A DNA stretch of 64,000 bases from JAHEEL01 sp942491345. GTDB lineage: Bacteria > Actinomycetota > Acidimicrobiia > Spongiisociales > UBA5794. The notes beneath the pieces were generated by a model that had not been told where the DNA came from, searched no databases, and saw only the letters and a program-made list of their open reading frames with translations. The position numbers were made by a program, and so were the translations under genes. The DNA is taken from assembly GCA_942491345.1 (NCBI GenBank), contig CALOAN010000011.1:1-64000 (forward strand), written 5' to 3'. Of the stretch, positions 51,599-61,069 are shown piece after piece (position 1 is the stretch's first letter; each line of letters opens with the position of its first letter).

Positions 51599-52227
51599 CA
51601 GGCCTCCTCCAGGATCAGGATGTGAAGTTCGAGGGGGCCGTGAACCCCCAGGGCCAGCACCCGTTCGATATCGGCCGTGCGGCTGGCGCCGGTGATAAAG
51701 GCCGTGTAGTTGGGGGCCTGCCCCATGGCGCCCTCGAGCGCGGCTTCCACGTCATAGGACGCTTCCCGCAGGCGCGAAACCGGCAACACCGCAACATGGA
51801 TTTCGCTGATCATGGTGGCCAGCCGGGTCTCTTCACTGCTGGAATCGATCACCAGGGTGCCGGTCTCGGCAATGCCGAAATCCGCATAGGTCAGCCCGAT
51901 GTCGATGCCGGCCAGGTGGTCCCTCAGGTGGTCGGCGGTGCACTGGATGCCGCGGGCCGCACACAGCGCGTCGAGGGTCGCCAGCTGATCCGGCGGTAGC
52001 CCCGGGGCGGCGATCACCTTGGTCTGCTTGGTGTCGCAAAGGGTCTCGGCCGGGGCCGAAAGGGGCGCCTCGCAGCCCGCCACCAGCAGCTGGCAGGCCT
52101 CCTTTTGCTCACACAAGGTCACGGCATAGTCCAGGGCCGCCTGCACGGACGCCACCCGGCTGACGATCGCGGATACCGCTTCGGCTTGCTTGATAAAAAG
52201 ATCCAGTGATTTATCACGTTGATTCAT
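51598..52227 (-). CDS. LutC/LldG family lactate utilisation protein
   Basis: The 209-residue LUD-domain protein starts at ATG 52227 after AAAGGAG; the frame is open upstream to 52323. The family signature GIAETGTLVIDSSSEE lies at about 122-137 and NYTAFITGASRTADIE near the C-terminus. LutC is the third component of the LutABC L-lactate oxidation system. Codon and base composition match the rest of the operon. It lies 124 bases downstream of the permease gene. Confidence 0.92.
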   Translation of the reverse strand: MNQRDKSLDLFIKQAEAVSAIVSRVASVQAALDYAVTLCEQKEACQLLVAGCEAPLSAPAETLCDTKQTKVIAAPGLPPDQLATLDALCAARGIQCTADHLRDHLAGIDIGLTYADFGIAETGTLVIDSSSEETRLATMISEIHVAVLPVSRLREASYDVEAALEGAMGQAPNYTAFITGASRTADIERVLALGVHGPLELHILILEEA

Positions 52228-52351
52228 CCGATCGTTCTCCTTTGTGACCCTCCGGGCTCTGCCAGACGCACAAGCGATGATGCGATCATGACCGTGTCGG
52301 TCGTGGGCGGCAGCCGTCGGCACCGGCGGCTGCCGCCAGGTTTTAGACAGC

Positions 52352-54067
52352 TTATCCCTGAGCGGCCGCGATAAAAGCGCTCAAGGGATCCTGGTAGCCG
52401 AAGACATAGATCGCCACCAGGCCGATGATCCCGGTCAGCACGCAGTAGTAAATCGTCGGGATAATCGTCCGGCGCAGCGTAATGCCTTCCTGACCGAGCA
52501 GCCCCACCGTGGCCGAGGCGGCCACGACGTTGTGAATGCAGAACATATTGCCGGCCGCCGCCCCCACCGCCTGCAGCGAGACCACCAGCGAACCCGCAAT
52601 CAACAGGTTCTGGGCAACCCCGTGCTGGAAGAGGCTGAACATCAGGTTGCTGACGGTATTGCTGCCGGCAATGAAGGCCCCCAGCCCACCGATAAACGGC
52701 GCGAAAAAGGGCCAGACGTGACCAACGTTCGACGCTACCCATTGGGCCATGGCCAGGGGCATGCTGGCGTATCCGGCGGCATTGATGCCCGAGTTGATGT
52801 AAACCCGCACCATGGGAATCGTGAAAATCAGCACAAAACCGGCGCCCAGCAGAATTTTACTGGACTCCTTGACGGCATCCCCCAATTCCTTGGACGTCAT
52901 GCGGTGCAGGAAAAAGGTGATAATGACCACGAAGATCAGCATCGCGCCGGGAAGATACAGCGGTGCGCTGGAACCGGTGATACCGGTGCCAAGAATATCC
53001 GACCACTTGATGGCCACGCTGTTGAGCCATCCCCCCAGGGGCAACTGACGCAAGCGGCTCAGTACGAGAACCACCGCCACCAGGACGTAGGGAATCCAGG
53101 CCAGGACGAGATTCATGGGTTTTTTCGTGGTCAGGGATTCCAGGCTGATCTCCATATCGGATATCCAGCTTTTGTCCCATTCTTCGCGCGGTGGAAAATC
53201 CCAGGTGTCCTTGGGCACCAGAAACCCTTTGACAGCACAAAAGGACATGATGGCCATACCGACCAGGGCCCCGATCAGGGAGGGGAACTCAGGACCTAAG
53301 AAAACACCGGTAAAGACATAGGGAATGGTGAAGGCCACGCCACCCAGCAGGGTAAACGGCAAAATGGAGAGCCCTTCGGTCCAGGATTTATTCTTGCCGA
53401 AGAAGCGGGTCATCATGACCACCATGAAGGTCGGGATAAGGGTACCGCAAATGGCGTGAATGATGGCGCTTTGGGCCGTTATCAGCTGCAGGTAATCCGT
53501 GAAATTCATGCCGACCTGAGCGAGTTGGGCGGTCAGTTCAGGGCTTTCCAGACCGCCTTTGACACCGATCAGGATGGGGGTACCCACCGCGCCGAAGGTC
53601 ACCGGCGTGCTCTGGATCATCATCCCGATCATGACGGCCGCCATTGCCGGGAAGCCCACCGCCACCATGAGGGGTGCCGCGATGGCGGCCGGCGTGCCAA
53701 AGCCGGAGGACCCCTCGATGAAGGCGCCGAACAGCCACGCGATCAGCACCAACTGAACCCGGCGATCCGGGCTGATATCGGCGAAGCCGGAGCGAATGGC
53801 AGTAATGGCGCCCGAATGTTTAAGGGTGTTGAGGAGCAGAATGGCCCCGAAGATAATGTAGAGGATGTTGACCGTCAGAAACAATCCCTGGATGGTGGAA
53901 GCGACAACACGCACCGTATCGACTTTCCAGAAGGCGATGGCCACCACGACGGCCACCACGTAGCAGATGGGCATGGCCCGTTTGGCGGGCCAACGGAAAC
54001 CGACCAGCAGCACGGCAGCGGTCAAAATAGGCAAGACGGCTAAGAACGATTGAAGACCAAGACTCAT
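52352..54067 (-). CDS. lldP: L-lactate permease (LldP family)
   Basis: The 571-residue integral membrane protein with about 13-14 segments starts after AAGGAGGTTCCTC. Family features are the conserved EGSSGFGTPAAIAAP motif near residue 120, TPVTFGAVGTPI, and GSNTVSNLMFSLFQ in the C-terminal half followed by AAGNMFCIHNVVAA. It imports lactate (and often glycolate) with protons. As first gene of the leftward operon it supplies GlcD/GlcF-like and LutABC-like dehydrogenases. The promoter was not identified; no sigma-54 match is seen on its strand. Confidence 0.95.
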   Translation of the reverse strand: MSLGLQSFLAVLPILTAAVLLVGFRWPAKRAMPICYVVAVVVAIAFWKVDTVRVVASTIQGLFLTVNILYIIFGAILLLNTLKHSGAITAIRSGFADISPDRRVQLVLIAWLFGAFIEGSSGFGTPAAIAAPLMVAVGFPAMAAVMIGMMIQSTPVTFGAVGTPILIGVKGGLESPELTAQLAQVGMNFTDYLQLITAQSAIIHAICGTLIPTFMVVMMTRFFGKNKSWTEGLSILPFTLLGGVAFTIPYVFTGVFLGPEFPSLIGALVGMAIMSFCAVKGFLVPKDTWDFPPREEWDKSWISDMEISLESLTTKKPMNLVLAWIPYVLVAVVLVLSRLRQLPLGGWLNSVAIKWSDILGTGITGSSAPLYLPGAMLIFVVIITFFLHRMTSKELGDAVKESSKILLGAGFVLIFTIPMVRVYINSGINAAGYASMPLAMAQWVASNVGHVWPFFAPFIGGLGAFIAGSNTVSNLMFSLFQHGVAQNLLIAGSLVVSLQAVGAAAGNMFCIHNVVAASATVGLLGQEGITLRRTIIPTIYYCVLTGIIGLVAIYVFGYQDPLSAFIAAAQG

Positions 54068-54835
54068 GAGGAACCTCCTTATTTTAAAATACGTCTAAAA
54101 AAAGGTGACATACGGCTTCGGGACACAAAATCGTGAACATTCATGTTTTCTTTTCTCTTTTGCTCTCCGCGCTCAAGCTGTGGCGCTTTTAAAGCAATTA
54201 CTATACCTGAAAGCCAATCTTTTTACTTTTTATTTGTTTCCAGGCAGTTAGATGTTTTTATGTCAAATCGGCAACGGAAAGATAAGCATACGCTTGCAAA
54301 ATTGCGAAACGTCAATAGAAGAATATCGAAAATGGCGTTGGTTGTCGAAGAAGAACGGATCGAAAGGGGTGCGATTCAAATGGGTCTATTCAACGGACCA
54401 GTCGCCCTTGCCGAGGCTTGCCATCCGCCGGAATTGTTCCGGTCAGTACGCTGTTCGTCTTATGACTATCAAGGTTTCACATCATAATGGCGGACGAACT
54501 CATAGCATGGACCGCTGTCGATATACTTCCTTTAAAACAGATCCTTATCCATATGGCGTATCTCAGACCCGCGATCGCGCGGGAATTGGCATAGACTATG
54601 CTTATCGACGATAGCGGAGTACAGCCCTGGTCGAGAGGCGGAGATGAAACGCGCCCGGGCGGCGCTCTTTTCGATATGCTGACCATCTGCTCTAAATGGT
54701 AATTGGCCTCGCCCTAACCCGAAAGGAAGCGTTTGTCCGTCGGGCGGAGATGGCCTTCGCGAATATTGCGTGCTGGCTGGCGGGAAAACCGCAGAACAAG
54801 ATTCTCTGAAACCCACAAATAAGGGATGTTTTTTA
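54068..54835. other. Long divergent intergenic region between lldP and the acetyl-CoA hydrolase gene
   Basis: This is the longest gap in the window (768 bases). It contains an AT-rich segment (54075-54260) next to lldP and a sigma-54 promoter at 54587-54602 for the rightward gene, which leaves a leader of about 220 bases. A 114-codon frame at 54143-54487 has no ribosome site or recognisable domain and is not called. Binding sites for a lactate-responsive regulator would be expected here but I cannot name one. Confidence 0.5.
54587..54602 (+). promoter_or_regulatory. Predicted sigma-54 promoter of the acetyl-CoA hydrolase gene
   Basis: TGGCATAGACTATGCT has GG at 54588-54589 and GC at 54600-54601, 12-bp phase, one mismatch in the -12 box (ATGC). 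Predicted start near 54613, about 220 bases before the ATG. Confidence 0.65.
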
Positions 54836-56317
54836 ATGTCCGGACCTTATCCAACCTTATCGACCGAGGAAGCCGTAACCCATATTCAAAACGGCGATAT
54901 GATTTCGTTCAGCGGCTTTACGCCTGCCGGATCGGCCAAAGCGGTCCCGATGGCCTTGGCCCAACGCGCCACCGAAGAACATGCCAAGGGACACCCCTTC
55001 AAGGTGCGTGTGCTCACCGGCGCCTCCAGTGGCTACAGTATTGATGAAGCGCTGGCCAAAGCCGATGCCATTGCCTGGCGCGGGCCCTATCAGGCGGACG
55101 GCACCCTGCGCAAACAAATCAATCGGCAGGAGGTGGAATATGTCGACATGCACCTGTCTCATCTCCCCCAGGCCGTTGCTGAAGAATTCTTATGGCAAAT
55201 CGATACCGCTGTCGTGGAAGCAACCGAAATAACACCGGACGGTCGGGTGTATCTCACCACCTCCATTGGCGCCTCACCGACTTATTTAAAATATGCCAAA
55301 AAAGTGATCATTGAAATCAATCGGCACCAGTCGCTCCGATTGAGGGAAATGGCTGACATTGTGGTGATGCCGCCACCGCCCTACCGATACCCGATTCACA
55401 TCTACGACCCGTTGACCCGGATCGGATGGCCCTACGCCCAGGTGGACCCGGAGAAAGTCATCGGTATCGTCGAAAGTGATGAGCCGGATCGCCTGGGTGC
55501 CTTCAACCCGCCGGATGACACCAGCCTCAAAATCGCGGCGCATGTCACCCGTTTCCTGCTCGATGAACTGCGGGCCGGCCGTATTCCGCCGCGTTTTCTG
55601 CCCTTGCAATCCGGCGTCGGCAACGTCGCCAACGGCATCATGTCTGTTCTGGGAACCCATCCGGATGTGCCGCCGTTTATGATGTATTCGGAAGTTTTTC
55701 AGAATTCCCTGGTGGATATCATGGCCGCCGGGAAGCTCCTGGGCGCCAGCGCCACCAGCCTGACCATAACAGCGGACAAGCTGCAGCAGATTATCGACAA
55801 CATCGACTTTTTTGGTCCACGGATCGTCCTGCGGCCCCAGGAAATTTCAAACCATCCGGGCATTATCCGCAGATTGGGGGTCATCGCGATCAATACGGCC
55901 ATCGAATTCGATATCTACGGAAATGTGAATTCTTCGCATCTGTTCGGTACGGATATCATGAACGGTATTGGCGGCAGCGGCGATTTTACACGCAACAGCT
56001 ATATTTCCATTTTTACGGCACCGTCCGTTGTCAAGGACGGCCGATTATCGACGGTCGTCCCCATGTGCACCCACGTCGACAGCAACGAACACTCCACCCA
56101 GATCATCGTCACGGAGCAAGGCTTGGCGGACCTTCGTGGTCTGGGCCCCGTGCAGCGCGCCAACCTGATCATCGAAAAATGTGCCCATCCCGACTATAAA
56201 CCGTATCTCGAAAAATATGTCCGGGAAGCACGGGTCGGTCACATCCCTCATGATCTCGGCCGATGTTTTGAACTGCACCAAAACTTCCTGGCATCCGGCA
56301 CCATGTTGTCCGATTGA
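54836..56317 (+). CDS. Acetyl-CoA hydrolase/acetate CoA-transferase family protein
   Basis: The 493-residue enzyme starts at ATG 54836 after AAGGGATG; the frame is open upstream. Class I CoA-transferase features are VLTGASSGYSIDEAL near residue 70, LPLQSGVGNVANGIM, and MYSEVFQNSLVD, whose Glu is the expected covalent catalytic residue. GTDIMNGIGGSGDF forms the oxyanion/CoA-binding loop. It would exchange CoA between acetyl-CoA and a carboxylate such as succinate, or hydrolyse it. It is divergent from the lactate operon, consistent with releasing acetate from lactate-derived acetyl-CoA. Confidence 0.92.
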   Translation: MSGPYPTLSTEEAVTHIQNGDMISFSGFTPAGSAKAVPMALAQRATEEHAKGHPFKVRVLTGASSGYSIDEALAKADAIAWRGPYQADGTLRKQINRQEVEYVDMHLSHLPQAVAEEFLWQIDTAVVEATEITPDGRVYLTTSIGASPTYLKYAKKVIIEINRHQSLRLREMADIVVMPPPPYRYPIHIYDPLTRIGWPYAQVDPEKVIGIVESDEPDRLGAFNPPDDTSLKIAAHVTRFLLDELRAGRIPPRFLPLQSGVGNVANGIMSVLGTHPDVPPFMMYSEVFQNSLVDIMAAGKLLGASATSLTITADKLQQIIDNIDFFGPRIVLRPQEISNHPGIIRRLGVIAINTAIEFDIYGNVNSSHLFGTDIMNGIGGSGDFTRNSYISIFTAPSVVKDGRLSTVVPMCTHVDSNEHSTQIIVTEQGLADLRGLGPVQRANLIIEKCAHPDYKPYLEKYVREARVGHIPHDLGRCFELHQNFLASGTMLSD

Positions 56318-56401
56318 AACGCTAAACCAACGAGAGCACAAAGGCTGTTTGATTGCGCTAAAGGGATGCCTTGTCCCGCAGACCATGGCGGATTGGGATG
56401 T

Positions 56402-56440
56402 CGGCCGGACCCGCGATGAAAAAGGAAATCCGGCCGGTTT
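56402..56440. terminator. Hairpin between convergent acetyl-CoA hydrolase and receiver genes
   Basis: A perfect 8-bp stem CGGCCGGA / TCCGGCCG encloses a 19-base A-rich loop and is followed by GTTT. It lies between convergent genes and could serve both. Confidence 0.4.
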
Positions 56441-56539
56441 AGGGCGAAGCGCTTCGGGGCGGGCGTAAAAGGCGTTGTCCCGGACGGCAGCGCACGAAAA
56501 TCACGGCGGTGCATCCGGCGCCTCTGCGTGTTTGGTTTT

Positions 56540-56995
56540 CTATTCCTTTTCCTGCTGGAACACGCGTCCGGGGAAACGGACCAGTTCTTTTATACGCGCC
56601 TTCCGTATCTTTTGTTCCTGCAGATCTTTTTTTTCGAAGGCTTCACTCAACTTGACCATCAGTTCTTCCAGCTTGATGGGTTTTAGAAGATAGTCGAAGG
56701 CCCCCATTTTCATCCCTTCGATGCTGGTTTCAACCGAGCCGTGCCCTGTCAGCAGGATCACCTCCGTCAATGGCTGATGACGTTTGATTTCCCGCAAGGT
56801 TTCAATACCGTCGATCCCCCCCGGCATTTTGACATCGAGAATGACGACGTCGATGCGCTTTTCCCCTAATATTTTCAGCGCCTCTTCGCCGCTGGTGACA
56901 CCCACGGTATCGATGTTGCGTTTTTGGAGACGTTTGACCAGTGTTTCCAGGAAATCGACTTCATCGTCAACGACCATAATACTGAAATAATCCAT
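56540..56995 (-). CDS. Single-domain response regulator with conserved basic C-terminal tail
   Basis: The 151-residue receiver starts at ATG 56995 after GGGGAGG; an earlier ATG at 57022 overlaps the kinase stop but lacks a ribosome site. IMVVDDEVDF, VVILDVKMPGGIDG (phospho-acceptor, with an extra residue in the loop), LLTGHGS and YLLKPIK give the full receiver set. The C-terminal tail of about 35 residues ends IKELVRFPGRVFQQEKE and is nearly identical to that of the truncated gene at the right edge. Partner of the kinase just upstream. Confidence 0.92.
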   Translation of the reverse strand: MDYFSIMVVDDEVDFLETLVKRLQKRNIDTVGVTSGEEALKILGEKRIDVVILDVKMPGGIDGIETLREIKRHQPLTEVILLTGHGSVETSIEGMKMGAFDYLLKPIKLEELMVKLSEAFEKKDLQEQKIRKARIKELVRFPGRVFQQEKE

Positions 56996-57018
56996 ATGTG
57001 CCTCCCCGTCATGATGCG

Positions 57019-58680
57019 TCATTTTTTTTCCGGAATGACAATCGGAATTTCAACCGTAAAAACGGCCCCCTTGTCGGGATTGTTTTTCACCTGAATGCTG
57101 CCGCCCATTTTGCTGATGATGCTGTGGCTGACCCAGAGGCCAAGGCCGGTTCCTTTGCCGGATTCTTTGGTGGTATAAAACGGGTCGAAAATTTTGCGCA
57201 TTTTTTCTTCGCTGAGCCCCGGGCCGTCATCCCGGATATTCACTACGATAACATCATCACGGCGTCGACTGTCCACCTCGATCGCGCCGTTGCTGCCGAT
57301 GGCGTCGATCGCGTTCGAGATCAGGTTTAAAAACACTTGTTGCAGCTGGGCCTGGTCACCGGCGATAATGGGGATCGTATCCGCCAGATCCACCTGGATA
57401 TCGATATTGTTGATGCGGGCATGATTTTCGAGAATGGTGATGGTTTGGTGAATGGTGTCATTCACATCCACATCTTCCAGGCGCGGTTCCATTTTCCGCG
57501 CGTATCCGAGCATATTGTGAACGACTTTGCGCGCGCGCTCGACGTGTTCTTCGATTTTGGCAATGGATTTCCTGAATTCCGCGATGTTTTCACTCTCCCT
57601 GAGTTCTTCTTCCGCCAGCAGGTCTTCCAGCCAGCCCGTTTTCTGGAGGATGACGGCCAGGGGGTTGTTGATTTCGTGGGCCACACCGGCCGCCATTTTG
57701 CCGAGGGCCGCCAATTTGTCCGACTGCATCAACTGGGCATTGAGTTCGATCATTTCCTGATCGGCTTTGATCAGCCGGCTGATGGCCAGCCGGGTGGTAA
57801 AAACCGTCGTCGCCATGATCGCCAGGACGCCCAGGGTGATAATGAATATCTCCGTCTGGCGCAGGGCAAACAGACGCGACATGAGCTCCAGTGGTTGCTG
57901 GTTGATGACCAGCAGCCACTTGTTGTCGTTCAGCCAACTGCCGGCATAGAGCCGTTCTTCACCCGTTGGATCGGGCTTTTCGATGACGGTGACACGTCCC
58001 CCGAATTGAGTTGTATCGAGGCTGGTTTTTTCCAGCACGTCCCCGTCAAACCGGGGGCGGGTCTGAAAGATGCCATCCCGGTTGACCAGGTAGGCATCCC
58101 CTGTCCGGCCAATCTGGGCCGACCGTATGATCTCCTCGAAGCGGTTGGGGTCGATCGTGGCCCTCAGGATCCAGGCCTGCTGATTTTCATGGCGGCGGAC
58201 CGCGATAATGAAATGCGGCTGACGGCGAAACCCCATATAGACGTCACTTTTATAGTGCCCTTTGACGATCACCTCGTTAAACCAGGGCTGATCGAAATAA
58301 TTGCGACCCCGGAGATCGTAGGGCCCCACATAGGCCCTGTGGGTGCCGATGCTGTCGATAATTCCCAGGTCGACGAACGCGCCGGCATGGGCATTCATGA
58401 CGTCGAAAATGCGCGCCAGGTTTTTTTCGTCGATCATGTGGTCAAAGGTGTGGGTATCCGCCATGGCATTCAGAATGGCCGTGCGCTCCTTTAAAAACAG
58501 ATCGACCGCTTCCGCCTGAGCCTGGGCCCGGTATCGGATTTGCTCCTTGGTTTTCTCGCGGCAGGTCGCTTCGAACTGGTAGTAAAGCGTCATCCCCAGA
58601 ATCAGCAGCGGGGCCAGGGACACGACCAGTGTCAGGGCGATAATTTTTCGCTGCAGATTGCGATACACCTGTTCCTTCAT
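57019..58680 (-). CDS. Cache-type membrane sensor histidine kinase
   Basis: Start ATG 58680 follows GGGGGGC and gives 553 residues; the frame is open to 58770. Membrane segments at about 14-35 and 275-295 flank a Cache sensor with YVGPYDLRGRNYFD, SDVYMGFRRQPHFIIAV and IGRTGDAYLVNRDGIFQT. HisKA carries His335 (VAHEINNPLAV). The ATPase domain shows VFLNLISNAIDAI, DDGPGLS and GKGTGLGLWV. Its stop overlaps the upstream ATG of the receiver by 4 bases. Paralogue of the kinases at 19266 and 61604. It follows the DASS transporter by 38 bases, so it may report on that transporter's substrate. Confidence 0.93.
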   Translation of the reverse strand: MKEQVYRNLQRKIIALTLVVSLAPLLILGMTLYYQFEATCREKTKEQIRYRAQAQAEAVDLFLKERTAILNAMADTHTFDHMIDEKNLARIFDVMNAHAGAFVDLGIIDSIGTHRAYVGPYDLRGRNYFDQPWFNEVIVKGHYKSDVYMGFRRQPHFIIAVRRHENQQAWILRATIDPNRFEEIIRSAQIGRTGDAYLVNRDGIFQTRPRFDGDVLEKTSLDTTQFGGRVTVIEKPDPTGEERLYAGSWLNDNKWLLVINQQPLELMSRLFALRQTEIFIITLGVLAIMATTVFTTRLAISRLIKADQEMIELNAQLMQSDKLAALGKMAAGVAHEINNPLAVILQKTGWLEDLLAEEELRESENIAEFRKSIAKIEEHVERARKVVHNMLGYARKMEPRLEDVDVNDTIHQTITILENHARINNIDIQVDLADTIPIIAGDQAQLQQVFLNLISNAIDAIGSNGAIEVDSRRRDDVIVVNIRDDGPGLSEEKMRKIFDPFYTTKESGKGTGLGLWVSHSIISKMGGSIQVKNNPDKGAVFTVEIPIVIPEKK

Positions 58681-58718
58681 AATGCCCCCCGCTTGGATTC
58701 TCCCGCGGTTGCCTTGTT

Positions 58719-60380
58719 TCAGCCGACCGTCGGCCAGGCCAGCCAGCGCCAGTAGCCGAACACCGCCCAAAACCAGAGCACGAGCCAGGCCAGGATCGTC
58801 ACCGGAACCCCGTATTTTATAAAATCCATGACGTCCAGCAGGCGTTCGCCGGTTTCCGGATCGCGCCCCATACCGAAACAGATGGCGTTGTTGGGCGTTC
58901 CCACAACGAGGAAGTTCGCAAAGGATGACGAAAAAGACGTAATCAGCCCCACCTTCCAGACGCTGACATTGGCTAAGGTTGCCATGGGCAGCACGATGGG
59001 ACCTAAAGCGGCAACCGTGGCGCCGTCGCTCATGAAATTGGTCATGGTGCCGGTGAGAATACTGACACCGACGACAAGCCCATCGCCTTTGGTCAGCGCA
59101 TCCGGCAGCAGGTTGACGAATGAATTGGCCAGCCAGAGAGCGCCGCCGGTGAACTTGAGCCCCACCCCCATGGCACAGGCCGCCGCATAGAGTCCCACCA
59201 CGTCAAACGCCACGCCTTCCTGCAGGTCCTCCCAGGTTATGATGCGGCACACGAACATGGCCATCACGGCGTACAGCGTCGGCCCGCCGAGACCGGCATG
59301 TTCGCCGAGCACGATCCAGGCGATCACCAACGCCACCAGGATGATGGCCATCAGCGCTTCCCGCCCCCCGAATTTGGGCATGCGGGCCACTTCGGCCTTG
59401 ACGACTTCACTGGGATTCATTTCCTTGACCTGGAATTTGGGTTTGCAGCGGATGTACATGTAAGCGCCGATCACCACCGACATCAGCGGAACGAAGGGCA
59501 TGCCGATTTTCATCCAGTCGAGAAACGAAATCGGGGACCCATACTCCATTAAATAGCCCACCATGATGGCGTTGCGCCCCCCGGCCGCCGGCGACCCCGG
59601 CCCCCCGTGATTGGCGGCGAAGCAGACCCCCAGGAGCAGAAAAATCGCCAGCGCGCGATCCTTCTGGACACCGTGTATTTTGCAGGTCACCTTGTAGATC
59701 CCCATCAGCACCGGGATCAGGAGGGCCACCAGGGCATGCTCGGACAAAAAGCCAGCCGAAATCGCCAGCATGGGCAGGAACATGAAGGCAAAGGCCTTGG
59801 TGCTCTTGATACGGCTCAATAAAATAAGACCGATGCGCTTATCGAGTCCTGTTTTGGCCACCCCCACGGCCACCGCCAGGATGCCGAAAATGAAGAAAAC
59901 GGCATCTTTCATATACGCCTGGGATATTTCATTGATGGGCAAAATCATAAAAAGGTAGAGCAGCACCGCCACCAGAAGGTCGGTGGCCCCCAGGGGCAAG
60001 GCTTCGGTCCCCCATAAAAAGGCTGCCAGGAAAAGGATGCCCACCATGATTTTTGCCAGCTGCGCCACTTTTTCGTCGGTCAGCAGCGGTTCTTGATCGT
60101 GGTTCGTAGGGACGGCCTGCCCTTGTTTTTCAGCCGTGAACGCTTCCGGTCGCAGTTTCTTGTTGACCGTGTCGACAATCGTGTTGCAGCCCGTCCCGAG
60201 TTTATATCCCGGCGGGTCGGCCTTGCGGACCATGTCCAGCATGCTTTGCGGCGGCGGTAACATCACGATCGCCAAAAAGACCAACCCGGCGATCAGGATC
60301 AGAATGGGTTTATATCCCGGTCGATTTTTCCATGTCCATGCCTGTGTCGCGATTTCCTCAGTTGCCATATGATGTGTCAT
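58719..60380 (-). CDS. DASS/SLC13-family sodium-anion symporter
   Basis: The 553-residue transporter starts at an ATG after GAGGAGG. Roughly 12-13 membrane segments are visible. A periplasmic-facing insert lies at about 50-105. Family signatures include GSPAAGGRNAIM in the first repeat, TNFMSDGATVAALGP (the SNT-like motif of the second), and VVGTPNNAICFGMG. The first repeat motif is unusual (GGPGSPAAGGRN where TPIGTPPN is common), so substrate is uncertain: sulfate, C4-dicarboxylates or other anions. Position between two Cache kinase/receiver pairs suggests inducible uptake. Confidence 0.9.
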   Translation of the reverse strand: MTHHMATEEIATQAWTWKNRPGYKPILILIAGLVFLAIVMLPPPQSMLDMVRKADPPGYKLGTGCNTIVDTVNKKLRPEAFTAEKQGQAVPTNHDQEPLLTDEKVAQLAKIMVGILFLAAFLWGTEALPLGATDLLVAVLLYLFMILPINEISQAYMKDAVFFIFGILAVAVGVAKTGLDKRIGLILLSRIKSTKAFAFMFLPMLAISAGFLSEHALVALLIPVLMGIYKVTCKIHGVQKDRALAIFLLLGVCFAANHGGPGSPAAGGRNAIMVGYLMEYGSPISFLDWMKIGMPFVPLMSVVIGAYMYIRCKPKFQVKEMNPSEVVKAEVARMPKFGGREALMAIILVALVIAWIVLGEHAGLGGPTLYAVMAMFVCRIITWEDLQEGVAFDVVGLYAAACAMGVGLKFTGGALWLANSFVNLLPDALTKGDGLVVGVSILTGTMTNFMSDGATVAALGPIVLPMATLANVSVWKVGLITSFSSSFANFLVVGTPNNAICFGMGRDPETGERLLDVMDFIKYGVPVTILAWLVLWFWAVFGYWRWLAWPTVG

Positions 60381-60514
60381 GGATCCTCCTCGCCGATCTT
60401 TTTCTCCTATACCTGGTTGTCTGTGCCGCGCATCTCCGGCGTGGCACGGCGCCTGACAGGCACCATGTCGATGGCCAAGCCCGACAATAAGCCGATCGCG
60501 TGTTCGCTATCCCT

Positions 60515-60943
60515 TCACGACATCTTTCCTTCGGGACAACGATGCCCGGCAGCCTCTGCAATCCCCACCGTTGACGACCGCAACAGCCGACCGACGGCCT
60601 CCTTGATGCGCTCCACGCTGTCCCCGGCTTTTTCGATGATGGTGACCCAGCGATCATCGTTGCGAAGCAGCGCTTCGTCATGGCGCAGATGGGTATGAAG
60701 CACGATGGGAAGCACCGGAATGCGATCCGCCAGGGTGGCTAACATCGCGGCCAGGTCGATACCGGGTAAATCGGGATCCAGAATCAGCAGATCGATGCCA
60801 TCCCGGGCATAGGCCATTTTCAAAACGTTCTCAGCAGTGGCGGCCATTTTCACGCGATAGCCTTCCGCCATCAGCTCACGCAGTAAAAACATGCGCACAT
60901 GAGAGTTGCGGTCGGCAATCAATATGGTGAAAAATTCTTCCAT
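60515..60943 (-). CDS. Degenerate receiver-like response regulator
   Basis: The 142-residue protein starts at ATG 60943 after GGAG. The fold is receiver-like: ILIADRNSHVR at the N-terminus, DLLILDPDLPGIDL with the phospho-acceptor position, and IIEKAGDS with the Lys position. The acidic pair that binds Mg2+ is reduced to a single Asp (ADRN instead of DD), so phosphorylation may be impaired. The C-terminus has no output domain. It lies between the RR at 61070 and the DASS transporter gene, all leftward and likely co-transcribed. Confidence 0.75.
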   Translation of the reverse strand: MEEFFTILIADRNSHVRMFLLRELMAEGYRVKMAATAENVLKMAYARDGIDLLILDPDLPGIDLAAMLATLADRIPVLPIVLHTHLRHDEALLRNDDRWVTIIEKAGDSVERIKEAVGRLLRSSTVGIAEAAGHRCPEGKMS

Positions 60944-61069
60944 CACTTACTCCGCTATCAAAGCCGTCAGGCGAAAGGGTCTCATAATCCGTTCGTCGGC
61001 AGTGAAAAGATCCTGCGCCCGCATCACACCGGCGACTCTCCCGGAAAATTTCATTGCCGGACATCGCCC

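Noticed and set aside
54143..54487. 114-codon frame in the lldP/acetyl-CoA hydrolase gap
   Set aside because: No ribosome site, mixed composition and no domain; more likely non-coding regulatory DNA.
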